Below are positions 8,386 through 16,923 of a stretch of DNA of 64,000 nt, in pieces. This stretch comes from Deltaproteobacteria bacterium IMCC39524 (lineage in GTDB: Bacteria; Desulfobacterota; Desulfuromonadia; Desulfuromonadales; BM103): positions 1,054,001 through 1,118,000 of the forward strand of contig JARUHJ010000001.1 of assembly GCA_029667085.1 (NCBI GenBank), given 5' to 3'. The translations under genes and the position numbers were made by a program. The notes under the pieces were generated by a model, which saw nothing but the letters and a program-made list of their open reading frames with translations, did not search any database and was not told the DNA's origin. Numbering within the stretch: the stretch's first letter is position 1; each line of letters opens with the position of its first letter.

Positions 8386-9186
8386 ATGTCTAACGAATCC
8401 CGCATACCCCTCATTGACGTCGAACTTGCCAAGCGCCTGCACAAGGCCCTCACGGCTTCATCAGACGAGCTTTTCCAGCTTCTGACTGACCCGGACATGC
8501 AGGTTCTGCGTTCTACCTTCAAGAACCAGAACATCAATGAAGACCACCTCTTAACCCTGCTCAAGAGACGCGACCTCACTGAAGAGCTGCTCAAAGCGAT
8601 CTATCAACTGGACGTATCGAAACGCAGTCACCGACTGCAGGTTGCCTTGGTCAAGAATCCAAACACCCCTGGACCGGTCGCTCTGGCACTACTACCCTAT
8701 CTTCATCTCTTTGAGCTGGTTGACCTCTGCATGATCCCCGGGGTAACACCGGATCAGAAGTTTGGCGCCGAACGTGCCATCCTGCAACGCCTGCCAACCA
8801 CAGAACTCGGCAACAAAATGACCCTGGCACGACGGGCCACCGCAACGGTTGTCGGCGCTATCCTCAAGGAAGGCAACGCCCGCCTCGTTGAAATCTGCCT
8901 TGGCAGCCCACGGCTGCGTGAAGTCGCCATTCTTCAGTTCATCAACAGCGCGGCAGCGTCCCCGGAGACCATCTCCATGGTGGCAAGGCATTCAAAGTGG
9001 AAATCACGTCCCAATCTGAAGCTGGCCATCCTCAAGAACAGTCGCACTCCAGCCGTCTGGTTTACCCTCTTCCTGCCGCAACTGCGCACACCCGATGTTC
9101 GCAACCTGCTCGCGTCTCGCCGGCTCAGTCCGTCACAGAAGAAGCTTGTCCAGAACGAACTTAAAAAGCGTGGTGCGGGTGGGTAA
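8386..9186 (+). CDS. HEAT-like helical-repeat protein, unknown function
   Basis: A 266-residue protein made mostly of short amphipathic helices, with motifs LVKNPNTPGPVALALL, GNKMTLARRA and LGSPRLREVAIL spaced like leucine-rich-variant/HEAT repeats. There is no signal peptide or membrane segment, so it is probably cytosolic. The ATG at 8386 begins MSNESRIPLID. It is flanked on both sides by related inverted-repeat elements. It resembles a conserved uncharacterised family of this bacterial group; I cannot assign a function. Confidence 0.75.
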   Translation: MSNESRIPLIDVELAKRLHKALTASSDELFQLLTDPDMQVLRSTFKNQNINEDHLLTLLKRRDLTEELLKAIYQLDVSKRSHRLQVALVKNPNTPGPVALALLPYLHLFELVDLCMIPGVTPDQKFGAERAILQRLPTTELGNKMTLARRATATVVGAILKEGNARLVEICLGSPRLREVAILQFINSAAASPETISMVARHSKWKSRPNLKLAILKNSRTPAVWFTLFLPQLRTPDVRNLLASRRLSPSQKKLVQNELKKRGAGG

Positions 9187-9217
9187 CAGCCCGGTTAAAA
9201 TCAAAAGCCTTATTCAA

Positions 9218-9376
9218 CGCGGAGGCGCGGAGACACGGAGAAAACCAGGAAAGCTGTAAATAGGAAACAAAAGGGGCACTGATAAATCAATATCAGTGCC
9301 CTCAAAAAAACAAAAAACTCTGATTTTCTCTCTATTCTCTGTGACTCGAGTGAGCGAAGCGAACGGGTGGTAAATT
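9218..9376. repeat. Inverted-repeat element, right copy
   Basis: The left arm GCGGAGGCGCGGAGACACGG and the right arm TTTTCTCTCTATTCTCTGTG flank a centre of about 80 bases. The element ends with CTCGAGTGAGCGAAGC ... GAACGGGTGG (9345-9370), matching the tail of the element at 8297-8322 with one or two changes and in the same orientation. Confidence 0.7.
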
Positions 9377-9380
9377 TGGT

Positions 9381-9761
9381 TCAGGCTGTAGCTATCCACT
9401 CAATCTCTATCTCAGAGCCTTTCGGCAGAGCGGCCACCTGCACACAAGCTCTGGCTGGCGGAACATCACCAAAGAATTCACCGTAAATTTCGTTAACCGT
9501 TACAAAGTCGGCAAGATCAGTGAGGTAGATGGTGGTTTTGACAACATCATCAAAGCCTCGCCCCGAAGCCTTCAACATCGCTCCCATGTTCGCCATCACT
9601 TGCTGAGTCTGCTCGACGATGCCACCTTCGACAATCGTGCCACTTTGCGGATCCAGAGGAATTTGTCCGGAGTAGAAAGTGAAGTCTCCAACCTGAATGG
9701 CCTGGGAATAGGGGCCAATCGCGGCAGGTGCGTTATTGGTTTGTATCTGCTTTTTGTCCAT
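9381..9761 (-). CDS. ridA: RidA family enamine/imine deaminase
   Basis: A 126-residue YjgF/YER057c/UK114 protein that hydrolyses reactive 2-aminoacrylate and related imines. Family features are AIGPYSQAIQVGDFTFYSGQIPLDP near the N-terminus, and the C-terminal RACVQVAALPKGSEIEIE containing the active-site Arg and Glu. GGGAGGT precedes the ATG. It follows the Rel gene with a 25-base gap and is probably in the same operon. Confidence 0.96.
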   Translation of the reverse strand: MDKKQIQTNNAPAAIGPYSQAIQVGDFTFYSGQIPLDPQSGTIVEGGIVEQTQQVMANMGAMLKASGRGFDDVVKTTIYLTDLADFVTVNEIYGEFFGDVPPARACVQVAALPKGSEIEIEWIATA

Positions 9762-9786
9762 GAGTACCTCCCAAGTTTAGAATCAC

Positions 9787-11943
9787 TTACTTGTTGCGGC
9801 CGACCCTGACGCGCTCGACCTGCTGCACGCCTTTGACTTTCTGTACCGACTCCATAACCCGGGTCAGGTGTTGGACATCCTGCACGTCGATTTCAAAGCT
9901 ATGGATGCCGCGACCGTCATTGGTAGAGTAGACACTGGCACGCAGGATATTGGCTGCATTCTTGGTGATGACCTTGGTAATCGTTGCCAGGATACCTTTC
10001 TGGTCCAGACTGTAGACCCTGATTTTAACAGAGCGGGTCGCCCCTTTTTGCCGATTCCAGGACACCTCTACACGACGGTCAGGGTCGGTCTCAAGAACAC
10101 GGGGACAATCGGCGGCATGAACAGTGACACCAAGCCCTTGTGAAATAAATCCGATCACTTCATCGCCCGGCAAGGGGTTACAACACTTTGAGAATCTGAC
10201 CAGGATGCCTTCCAGCCCCTGCACGTTAATCGCATCAACCGGCTTTCTGCGAATTTTTCCCAGCACCTGGCTGAGCTTGCTCGGCTTGGGTGCCTCTGCC
10301 TTGAACTGCTCCGGAATAATTCGGGAAAGAACCTGATTGCAGGTCACCTTACCATAGCCGACGGCCGCCTGAAGATCTTCGAAATTGCGGAAACCCAGCT
10401 CCGACAAGGCGCCTTTAACCGTATCCAGGTTCAGCGCACGGTTGTAGCTAAAGCCGAACTTACGTAGCTCCTTTTCCAGGAGATCACGTCCCAGTTCAAG
10501 GCTCTTTTGCCGTTCCTGATCCTTAACCCAATGACGAATCCTGTTCTTCGCCTTGGAGGTTTTGACGAACTTCAACCAGTCTTTACTGGGAGTCTGGTTG
10601 GTAGAGGTGATGATATCAACAATGTCGCCGTTTTTCAGTTCGGTCCTCAATGGGACCAGTCGGCCATTAACCTTGGCGCCGTTGCAGCGATGACCAACAT
10701 CGGAGTGCACACTGTAGGCAAAGTCGATCGGTGTACTTTGCTTGGGCAGTTCCTTGACGTCCCCGTCCGGCGTGAACACATAAACCTCTTCCGGGAAAAG
10801 ATCGACCTTGACCGAAGACATGAACTCGCTGGAGTCCTTAAGTTCCTTCTGCCATTCCAGCATTTGCCGTAACCAGCTGAAGCGCCCTTCATCGGCATGA
10901 GCCGCTGATTTGCCCTCTTTATACTTCCAGTGCGCCGCGATCCCCTCTTCAGCAACGCTATGCATCTCTGCAGTACGCATCTGAACCTCCATACGCTGTC
11001 CTGAAGGGCCGAAAACTGTTGTATGGAGGGATTGGTACATATTCGCCTTGGGCATGGCGATAAAGTCTTTAAAACGCCCGGGCACCGGTTTCCAGGAGGA
11101 ATGAATCACTCCAAGCATGGCGTAGCAGTCACGCACGGTTGGCACGATAATACGGAAAGCAATCAAATCGTGAATTTGTTCGAACTCGATCTTTTGTTTA
11201 ACGATCTTTTTATGGATCGAGCAGATGTGTTTCAGGCGCCCCTGAACCTGTCCATCAATGTCATGTTCCTTGAGGATGTCCTCAAGCTTTTTCTTCACCG
11301 TAGCAACGTACTTGTCGCGCTCACGACGGTGCTGAGATATCTTCTTCGACAGCGTTTTGTAGGTTTCAGGCTCCAGGTACCGCAGAGAGAGGTCTTCCAG
11401 TTCACTCTTCACCCAACTGATACCGAGACGATTGGCCAGAGGCGCATAAATATCAGCGGTTTCCTGGGCGATCTTTAGTCGGCGTTCTTCAGGTTGATGA
11501 GAAAGCGTTCGCATGTTGTGCAGGCGATCTGCCAGTTTCACCAGGATAACGCGAATATCTCTGGCCATAGCCAGAAGCATTTTGCGGAAATTCTCAGCCT
11601 GTCGCTCTTCACTGGTCTTGAAGGTGATCTTGCTGATTTTAGTGACGCCATCGACCATTTCAGCCACTTCATCACCAAAGACTTCACGCAGCTCTGCCTC
11701 TGTCGAGAGGGTGTCTTCGATGGTGTCATGGAGAAGGCCGGTCATGATGGTCGGCACATCCATGTGCAGGCGCGTCAGGATCGAGGCCACTTCCATCAGG
11801 TGGGTCATGTAAGAATCGCCGGAGAGACGCGTTTGACCCTGGTGGACTTTTGCAGAATACACGTAGGCCTTGCGCACAGCGTCAAGGTCAGCGTCGGCGT
11901 GATAGGAACGGATTGCTTCGAGGATGTCGTCGATACGGATCAT
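9787..11943 (-). CDS. spoT: Bifunctional (p)ppGpp synthetase/hydrolase (Rel/SpoT)
   Basis: From the ATG at 11943 the protein is 718 residues: an HD hydrolase domain with GLLHDTIEDT near residue 50, the synthetase domain with an intact FRIIV region, a TGS domain (VYVFTPDGDVKELP), then a zinc-finger/helical linker with CCNPLPGD and a C-terminal ACT domain. Both catalytic domains look intact, so it probably makes and degrades the alarmone. A longer frame from 12006 begins inside a terminator-like hairpin and is rejected. Its neighbours rpoZ and gmk form a classical arrangement. Confidence 0.95.
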   Translation of the reverse strand: MIRIDDILEAIRSYHADADLDAVRKAYVYSAKVHQGQTRLSGDSYMTHLMEVASILTRLHMDVPTIMTGLLHDTIEDTLSTEAELREVFGDEVAEMVDGVTKISKITFKTSEERQAENFRKMLLAMARDIRVILVKLADRLHNMRTLSHQPEERRLKIAQETADIYAPLANRLGISWVKSELEDLSLRYLEPETYKTLSKKISQHRRERDKYVATVKKKLEDILKEHDIDGQVQGRLKHICSIHKKIVKQKIEFEQIHDLIAFRIIVPTVRDCYAMLGVIHSSWKPVPGRFKDFIAMPKANMYQSLHTTVFGPSGQRMEVQMRTAEMHSVAEEGIAAHWKYKEGKSAAHADEGRFSWLRQMLEWQKELKDSSEFMSSVKVDLFPEEVYVFTPDGDVKELPKQSTPIDFAYSVHSDVGHRCNGAKVNGRLVPLRTELKNGDIVDIITSTNQTPSKDWLKFVKTSKAKNRIRHWVKDQERQKSLELGRDLLEKELRKFGFSYNRALNLDTVKGALSELGFRNFEDLQAAVGYGKVTCNQVLSRIIPEQFKAEAPKPSKLSQVLGKIRRKPVDAINVQGLEGILVRFSKCCNPLPGDEVIGFISQGLGVTVHAADCPRVLETDPDRRVEVSWNRQKGATRSVKIRVYSLDQKGILATITKVITKNAANILRASVYSTNDGRGIHSFEIDVQDVQHLTRVMESVQKVKGVQQVERVRVGRNK

Positions 11944-11959
11944 AACCGACGTCCAGGTC

Positions 11960-12007
11960 GTTGGCCTCAGCCAACAAAAGGGATGCCGGCCATGACTGGC
12001 CGGCATC
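11960..12007 (-). terminator. Terminator-like hairpin plus second hairpin before Rel/SpoT
   Basis: Read on the minus strand, GATGCCGGCC (12007-11998) pairs with GGCCGGCATC (11991-11982), followed by CCCTTTTG. A second stem GTTGGC/GCCAAC (11975-11960) then ends about 16 bases before the spoT start. It could terminate rpoZ or attenuate spoT. Confidence 0.7.
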
Positions 12008-12060
12008 TTTAAATTTGCAGGGAACTCCGGTCTAAGACCATGAGCAAAAAATGATCAGGG

Positions 12061-12264
12061 TTATTTCGGGGTCGGGATTTCGAACTCAACCTTGCCCGCG
12101 GCAATTTCCCTGAGTGCCAGAACGATCTTACGGTTATTTGACTTGTTCTCGATCAACGGTTCTGCACCCTTGTAAAGCTGCTTGGTCCGCTTGGTTGCGA
12201 CCATGGTCAAAAGAAAACGGTTAGGAATAGCCTTCAAACAATCTTCAACAGTAATACGTGCCAT
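12061..12264 (-). CDS. rpoZ: RNA polymerase omega subunit
   Basis: A 67-residue protein beginning [19 protein letters not shown], the conserved omega N-terminus, with the VATKRTKQL and [12 protein letters not shown] helices. It assists folding and assembly of beta' and couples RNA polymerase to ppGpp. GAGGAAAA precedes the ATG. It sits between gmk and spoT, the usual position. Confidence 0.96.
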   Translation of the reverse strand: MARITVEDCLKAIPNRFLLTMVATKRTKQLYKGAEPLIENKSNNRKIVLALREIAAGKVEFEIPTPK

Positions 12265-12393
12265 TTTTCCTCACTTTGTATCAGTCCCGATTGAATCGAG
12301 TGATATTATTTTTGTTAGATTGATCAAGATATACGTGTATGAAATTAATTTCAACCTGAATCAGTGAATTCTTGGTGGATAAGAGTAAGGAGC

Positions 12394-13053
12394 TTACTGC
12401 CTCAGGTTTAAGCCAAATTCTTCAGGCAAGGTCTTTAAAACACGATCAGAACGCAAAGTCTCAGCAAGCATAATCGCCCGGACCTTCTCTACAGCCTGCT
12501 CAAGGATATCATTCACCACAATATAATCAAACTTGACTGATTCGGCAATTTCACCAATGGCATTGGTCATGCGTCGTGCAATCGTCTCTTCGTCATCGGT
12601 GTTACGCGACTCCAGACGACTCAGCAATTCTTCCATGTTAGGAGGCAGAATAAAAAGGAAAACACCATCAAGACTGCTGTTGCGGAGTTGATCAGCTCCC
12701 TGGAAGTCGATATCGAGCAAAACGTCGGCCCCTGCTTCGCTGGCGTTTGTCAGCGTTTTGAGAGCAGTCCCGTAGCAGTTGCCATGAACCTCCGCCCATT
12801 CAGCAAACTCGCCAGCCGCAACCATCGCCTCAAACGTCTCTTTCGAGACAAAGTGGTAGTCCCTGCCCTCCTGCTCTCCTGACCGCATCGCCCTGGTCGT
12901 GTAGGAGATCGACTGGCGAAGATTCGGGAACAAGGTCAGGATAGCCCTGCAGATTGAGGTCTTGCCCGCACCTGAAGGTGCTGAAATCACGAAAAGGAGG
13001 CCTTTTCGTGATTTGGGGGCTGGGGATTGGGGGCTGGGGGCTGGTACAGTCAT
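12394..13053 (-). CDS. gmk: Guanylate kinase
   Basis: A 219-residue enzyme converting GMP to GDP. P-loop SAPSGAGKTS lies at about 24-33, with the GMP-binding SYTTRAMRSGEQEGRDYHFV segment after it. The normal start of the fold is at KGLLFVISAPSG. The preceding 17 residues are rich in Pro, Ser and Ala and are encoded by a period-7 DNA tract (13011-13045) just after the ATG, so this N-terminal extension looks like a repeat-derived addition. AAGG lies upstream of the ATG. Confidence 0.96.
   Translation of the reverse strand: MTVPAPSPQSPAPKSRKGLLFVISAPSGAGKTSICRAILTLFPNLRQSISYTTRAMRSGEQEGRDYHFVSKETFEAMVAAGEFAEWAEVHGNCYGTALKTLTNASEAGADVLLDIDFQGADQLRNSSLDGVFLFILPPNMEELLSRLESRNTDDEETIARRMTNAIGEIAESVKFDYIVVNDILEQAVEKVRAIMLAETLRSDRVLKTLPEEFGLNLRQ
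13011..13045. repeat. Heptamer tract inside gmk 5' end
   Basis: Five units in plus-strand order: ATTTGGG, GGCTGGG, GATTGGG, GGCTGGG, GGCTGGT. It encodes the Pro/Ser-rich leader of Gmk. Confidence 0.85.
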
Positions 13054-13063
13054 TAAGCTACCT

Positions 13064-13126
13064 TAGCTGTTAGCAGTTAGCAGGTGTCGAGTGCCAGTGC
13101 CCGAGTCACAAGTCACAAGTAACAGA
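13064..13126. repeat. Diverged heptamer tract between gmk and yicC
   Basis: Nine units in register: TAGCTGT, TAGCAGT, TAGCAGG, TGTCGAG, TGCCAGT, GCCCGAG, TCACAAG, TCACAAG, TAACAGA. It fills almost all of the gmk-yicC gap and ends at the yicC stop codon. Confidence 0.75.
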
Positions 13127-13127
13127 C

Positions 13128-14009
13128 CTACTCCATATTCTGAACCTGTTCGCGGATTTTTTCGAGTTCGGATTTCATGCCGACAACTGAATTGGTCAGC
13201 TCGGCATCATTCGACTTTGAACCCATGGTGTTGACTTCACGGTTCAATTCCTGAACCAGAAAATCCATACGCCGACCTACAGGCTCTTTGTCTTCGTAAA
13301 GGGCACGAAACTGAACCAGGTGGCTCTTAAAACGAGCAATCTCTTCGCTGATATCACAGCGGTCAGTAAACACCGCAATTTCCTGGGCAACACGCTGAGG
13401 ATCCATTTCAAGGCCCTGTTGCAAACGTGCCAGGCGTTCCGTCAACTTCTCCTGCCATTCGAGCGGCACCAAAGGAGCTCTTTCCACCACCTTAACCAGT
13501 AAAACCTCGGCTGTTTGCAAGCGAGCTTCCAGATCCAGTCGTGTCTCTTCCCCTTCCGCTCGACGCATCGCAAGAAGTTGCTCCAAACCATTTTCGAGCG
13601 CGGCAAAGAGACACTTCTGCAAGGCCTTTTCATCAAGCTCAGCCTCTTTGACCTGAATCACATCCTTCTGATTGGCAATATATTCAGCTGTAGTTTCACC
13701 AGCAAGGCCAAGCTCCTGGCGCATATCATTGAGGATTTTCTGGTATGCAGTCGCCAGCTCAACATTCAGCTGCGGTGCTGCCAGGCTATCACCGGTCAAC
13801 TCGTAATTAACATAAACATCAATCTTGCCTCGCTTCAGTGCCTGGGCAAGACGCTTGCGCAAGCTATTCTCCAACGCCAGCAAGCTGCGCGGCATCTTGA
13901 CAGAGATATCCGCGTATCTATGATTCACCGACTTGAGCTCAACTGTGACCGTGAGACCGTCACACACCGACTCGCCTTTGCCGTAACCTGTCATGCTGTT
14001 TAGTGACAT
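13128..14009 (-). CDS. yicC: YicC family endoribonuclease
   Basis: A 293-residue YicC protein with the N-terminal SMTGYGKGE motif and the C-terminal DUF1732 region (GRRMDFLVQELNREVNTMGSKS). YicC homologues are reported as endoribonucleases acting on small RNA; this is family knowledge, not shown here. GGAG lies 5 bases before the ATG. It precedes gmk in the same direction, a very common pairing. Confidence 0.93.
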   Translation of the reverse strand: MSLNSMTGYGKGESVCDGLTVTVELKSVNHRYADISVKMPRSLLALENSLRKRLAQALKRGKIDVYVNYELTGDSLAAPQLNVELATAYQKILNDMRQELGLAGETTAEYIANQKDVIQVKEAELDEKALQKCLFAALENGLEQLLAMRRAEGEETRLDLEARLQTAEVLLVKVVERAPLVPLEWQEKLTERLARLQQGLEMDPQRVAQEIAVFTDRCDISEEIARFKSHLVQFRALYEDKEPVGRRMDFLVQELNREVNTMGSKSNDAELTNSVVGMKSELEKIREQVQNME

Positions 14010-14077
14010 TTAATCTCCATATGGAATAACTAAGCTAAGAATTAATCAAGTGCGAACATTCGGGCAATACAACCAAG

Positions 14078-14644
14078 TTAAGTCCAATCGACCTGAAGAC
14101 AATCATTTTCAGAGAGCAATGGTGCCTTTAAATCTTTCTCAGAAAGAGAAAGGTCGGTACTTGTCGGCCATTCTATCGCCAACGAGGCATCATTCCAAGC
14201 AATGCTTCTTTCTTGCTCTGGTGCATAATAATTGGTCGCTTTGTAATGAACTTCAGCAACAGGACTCAGCACCAAAAACCCGTGTGCAAAGCCTTCAGGC
14301 ACCCACATTTGCATTTTGTTTTCAGAAGACAAACGGAGCCCTACCCAATGACCAAAGGTCGGCGAATCATGTCTAATATCGACAGCGACGTCGAATATCT
14401 CGCCGGCAAGCACACTGATAAGCTTTCCCTGAGCTGCCGGTGGCAACTGATAATGTAATCCGCGCAAGACGCCTTTGGTTGATTGAGAATGATTATCCTG
14501 GACAAACTCGCAGTCAACACCCGTTGCTTCAAGCCAATCACGTTTGTTAAAAGATTCAAAAAAGAATCCTCGTGGATCGCCAAAGACGCGAGGCTTGATT
14601 AATAGAACCTCGGCTAGGGTTGTCTGTATAACTTCAATAGGCAT
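14078..14644 (-). CDS. rfbC: dTDP-4-dehydrorhamnose 3,5-epimerase
   Basis: A 188-residue cupin epimerase of the dTDP-L-rhamnose pathway. Motifs are DPRGFFFESFN, the catalytic His in GVLRGLHYQ and the YKATNYYAPEQER segment. It is the last gene of the rfb group (rfbB, four-helix protein, rfbD, rfbA, rfbC), 21 bases after rfbA. Confidence 0.97.
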   Translation of the reverse strand: MPIEVIQTTLAEVLLIKPRVFGDPRGFFFESFNKRDWLEATGVDCEFVQDNHSQSTKGVLRGLHYQLPPAAQGKLISVLAGEIFDVAVDIRHDSPTFGHWVGLRLSSENKMQMWVPEGFAHGFLVLSPVAEVHYKATNYYAPEQERSIAWNDASLAIEWPTSTDLSLSEKDLKAPLLSENDCLQVDWT

Positions 14645-14665
14645 AGAAACTCTTTCTGGGCGAAC

Positions 14666-15541
14666 TTAGTATTCGCGTAAGACTCTCTCTAAATATGAAC
14701 GATAGCTTGAGGGTGGTGTCGTAGCAATCACAGACTCCATTTCCTGTGTGTTGATAAACCCTTGATGGAGAGCAATCTCCTCGAGACAGGCAATCTTGAG
14801 TCCTTGGCGAGCTTCGAGAGTCCCAATGAAATGGCTGGCTTCGAGAAGGCTTTCATGAGTGCCGGTGTCCAACCAGGCTATACCGCGCCCAAGCTTCTGG
14901 ACTTTCAGCTTGCCCTCTTCCTGGTATGCCTTGTTGACATCAGTGATCTCAAGTTCTCCCCGGGCTGAAAGTTTTAACGATTTGGTAACACTGACTACGT
15001 TTTTGTCGTACAGATAAAGCCCTGGGATAGCGTAGTGAGATTTCGGTTGAGCGGGTTTCTCCTCAATGCTGAGGACTTTGCCCTCTTTGTCAAATTCAAC
15101 AACGCCATAGCGCTCAGGGTCATGAACCGGATAACCAAAAACCGCAGCACCTCCATTGAAAGAATGCGCAATATCATCAAACCTGAAATGGCCGTAGAAG
15201 ATATTGTCACCAAGGATCAAAGCAACATTTTCATTATCAATAAATTCTTCTCCGACAAGAAACGCTTGAGCGATTCCTTTCGGTTCTGGCTGCACCTTGT
15301 AGGACAGGTTAACACCCCAGCGGCTGCCATCGCCCAGCAAGGCTTCAAAACGTGGGGTATCCTCTGGCGTCGAAATAATCAGTATATCTTTAATCCCCGC
15401 CATCATAAGCGTGGACAAAGGGTAATAGATCATCGGCTTGTCATAGACCGGCTGCAGTTGTTTGCTGGCGACCAGTGTCAACGGGTAAAGACGGCTACCG
15501 GCGCCTCCAGCGAGGACAATACCTTTCTTAATGCCTTGCAT
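14666..15541 (-). CDS. rfbA: Glucose-1-phosphate thymidylyltransferase
   Basis: 291 residues from the ATG at 15541, chosen because AAGGAG lies upstream; a frame from 15571 would overlap rfbD. Makes dTDP-glucose. The nucleotide-binding signature [16 protein letters not shown] is at residues about 6-21, followed by [17 protein letters not shown] and the LGDNIFYG metal-binding motif. It is the first committed step of the dTDP-rhamnose branch. Confidence 0.97.
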   Translation of the reverse strand: MQGIKKGIVLAGGAGSRLYPLTLVASKQLQPVYDKPMIYYPLSTLMMAGIKDILIISTPEDTPRFEALLGDGSRWGVNLSYKVQPEPKGIAQAFLVGEEFIDNENVALILGDNIFYGHFRFDDIAHSFNGGAAVFGYPVHDPERYGVVEFDKEGKVLSIEEKPAQPKSHYAIPGLYLYDKNVVSVTKSLKLSARGELEITDVNKAYQEEGKLKVQKLGRGIAWLDTGTHESLLEASHFIGTLEARQGLKIACLEEIALHQGFINTQEMESVIATTPPSSYRSYLERVLREY

Positions 15542-15554
15542 TTTTTTACGCTCC

Positions 15555-16487
15555 TTAGGATCTGGCTTCACGTTGCAAAAAATAAGCGTTCAAGCTATAT
15601 CGCCAACCAGGGATATCTACTCCGGTCGCTGCTTTATATTTCTGTTTCTCAAAAACCGAATTAGCCGGTCGTTTCGCTGGCAAAGGATAGTCTTCGGTCG
15701 CTATAGGATGAATCTTTTGCACCTTAAGGGCCAAATTACGTTTTTGTGCTTCCTCGACGATTGCACAAGCAAATTCATACCAACTGCAGCGCCCTTCATT
15801 TGCAAAATGGTAGAGACCATAGAGACTGGATGTTGGAGATTTGGGGCTGGCAGAGGCTGCAAGCAAGCAGAAAACTGCATCGGCTAAATCAGCTGTATAA
15901 GTCGGCGAACCAAGCTGGTCAGAAATAATCCGAAGCTCTTCTCTCTCTGCGGCCAGACGCAGGATCGTTTCGACGAAATTGTTGCCACCCGGGCCGTAAA
16001 GCCAACTGGTTCTGACAATAAAATATTTTTCAAGGTCACTGTTGATGATAGCCTGTTCACCCACCAGCTTTGTGTTGCCATACACTGATTGTGGATTAGG
16101 CGCGTCACTCTCAACATAAGGAGTCGTCGCCTGTCCATCAAATACATAATCGGTCGAGATGTGAACCAGGGTCGCCTCAACGGCTAGAGCAGCCTCTACC
16201 AGGAAGCCAACCGCCGTGCCGTTAACAGACATAGCCAAGTCACGCTCGGTCTCAGCACCATCAACATTCGTAAATGCCGCACAATTGATAATGACGTCAG
16301 GAGCCAAAGAGCTCAACACATCAACAACTTGATATCGATCATTCAAGTCAAAATCAGGCAGATCAAACAGATGAAAATTACAATCTTGCGGCGCACGCTC
16401 ACGGATCATTCTTGCCAACATGCCATTCGCACCGATCAAAGCTATCTTACGGTGATCGGTTATCTGTGATTGGTGATCAGTCTGCAT
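15555..16487 (-). CDS. rfbD: dTDP-4-dehydrorhamnose reductase with repeat-derived segments
   Basis: About 310 residues from the ATG at 16487, preceded by AGAGGA. NADPH-dependent SDR-like reductase completing dTDP-L-rhamnose. [14 protein letters not shown] is the dinucleotide site; STDYVFDG and YGNTKLVGE carry the catalytic Thr/Tyr/Lys region. Residues 2-12 ([11 protein letters not shown]) come from a heptamer tract directly after the start codon, and a second tract at 15823-15850 encodes a Ser/Pro-rich loop (ASPKSPTSS) before LYGLYHFAN. The start overlaps the end of the four-helix protein gene by 11 bases. Confidence 0.95.
   Translation of the reverse strand: MQTDHQSQITDHRKIALIGANGMLARMIRERAPQDCNFHLFDLPDFDLNDRYQVVDVLSSLAPDVIINCAAFTNVDGAETERDLAMSVNGTAVGFLVEAALAVEATLVHISTDYVFDGQATTPYVESDAPNPQSVYGNTKLVGEQAIINSDLEKYFIVRTSWLYGPGGNNFVETILRLAAEREELRIISDQLGSPTYTADLADAVFCLLAASASPKSPTSSLYGLYHFANEGRCSWYEFACAIVEEAQKRNLALKVQKIHPIATEDYPLPAKRPANSVFEKQKYKAATGVDIPGWRYSLNAYFLQREARS
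15823..15850. repeat. Heptamer tract inside rfbD
   Basis: Four units, AGACTGG, ATGTTGG, AGATTTG, GGGCTGG, encode a Ser/Pro-rich loop in RfbD. Confidence 0.75.
16451..16485. repeat. Heptamer tract at rfbD start
   Basis: Five units, GGTGATC, GGTTATC, TGTGATT, GGTGATC, AGTCTGC, lie immediately after the rfbD start codon on the minus strand and encode its first dozen residues. Confidence 0.8.
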
Positions 16488-16845
16488 ATTTCCTCTTCTT
16501 ACCATTCACAGAACTTGATAGACCATGTAACATTTTCCTTATTTGTTCAATTTCTAGACTGACCGAAATATCAGGTGGCAGGTAATTAAGATTTTCAGCA
16601 ATCAATAATTGAGTTTCCATTTCTGCCAAAGAACCAAGAGATATGGACAAGAACCGGGAAAACTCCTTTGAGGAGCGACGTGCAGCACCTTCGGCTATGT
16701 TGGACGGGACGGAAACGGCCGCTCGACGCATTTGACTTGTTAAACCGTACAACTCATCAGGTGGGAACTTCTTTGTAAGCACATAAATTTCACTAACCAG
16801 CCCAATACTTTTCTTCCAAACATCAAGGTCTCTGTGGCTTTTCAT
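16477..16845 (-). CDS. Four-helix bundle protein (S23/IVP family)
   Basis: A 122-residue all-helical protein of the family named after the 23S rRNA intervening-sequence protein. Motifs are HRDLDVWKKSIGLV at the N-terminus, PPDELYGLTSQMRRAAVSVPSNIAEGAAR in the centre and FLSISLGSLAEMETQL. Members form pentameric four-helix bundles; function unclear. Here it sits inside the rhamnose gene group, overlapping rfbD by 11 bases, so it is probably cotranscribed. No rRNA gene is nearby. Confidence 0.93.
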   Translation of the reverse strand: MKSHRDLDVWKKSIGLVSEIYVLTKKFPPDELYGLTSQMRRAAVSVPSNIAEGAARRSSKEFSRFLSISLGSLAEMETQLLIAENLNYLPPDISVSLEIEQIRKMLHGLSSSVNGKKRKYAD

Positions 16846-16894
16846 AATCCCTCCTCATAACTTTCATAAGTCAATCCATAGACACATTATATCA

Positions 16895-16922
16895 ATCACC
16901 AATCACCAATCACCAATCACTG
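16895..16922. repeat. Heptamer tract between rfbB and the four-helix gene
   Basis: Four units: ATCACCA, ATCACCA, ATCACCA, ATCACTG. The tract abuts the rfbB stop codon. Confidence 0.9.
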
Positions 16923-16923
16923 T

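Noticed and set aside
11943-12006. Longer N-terminus for Rel/SpoT
   Set aside because: The extra 21 codons come from the terminator-like hairpin, have no ribosome-binding site and do not match the family.
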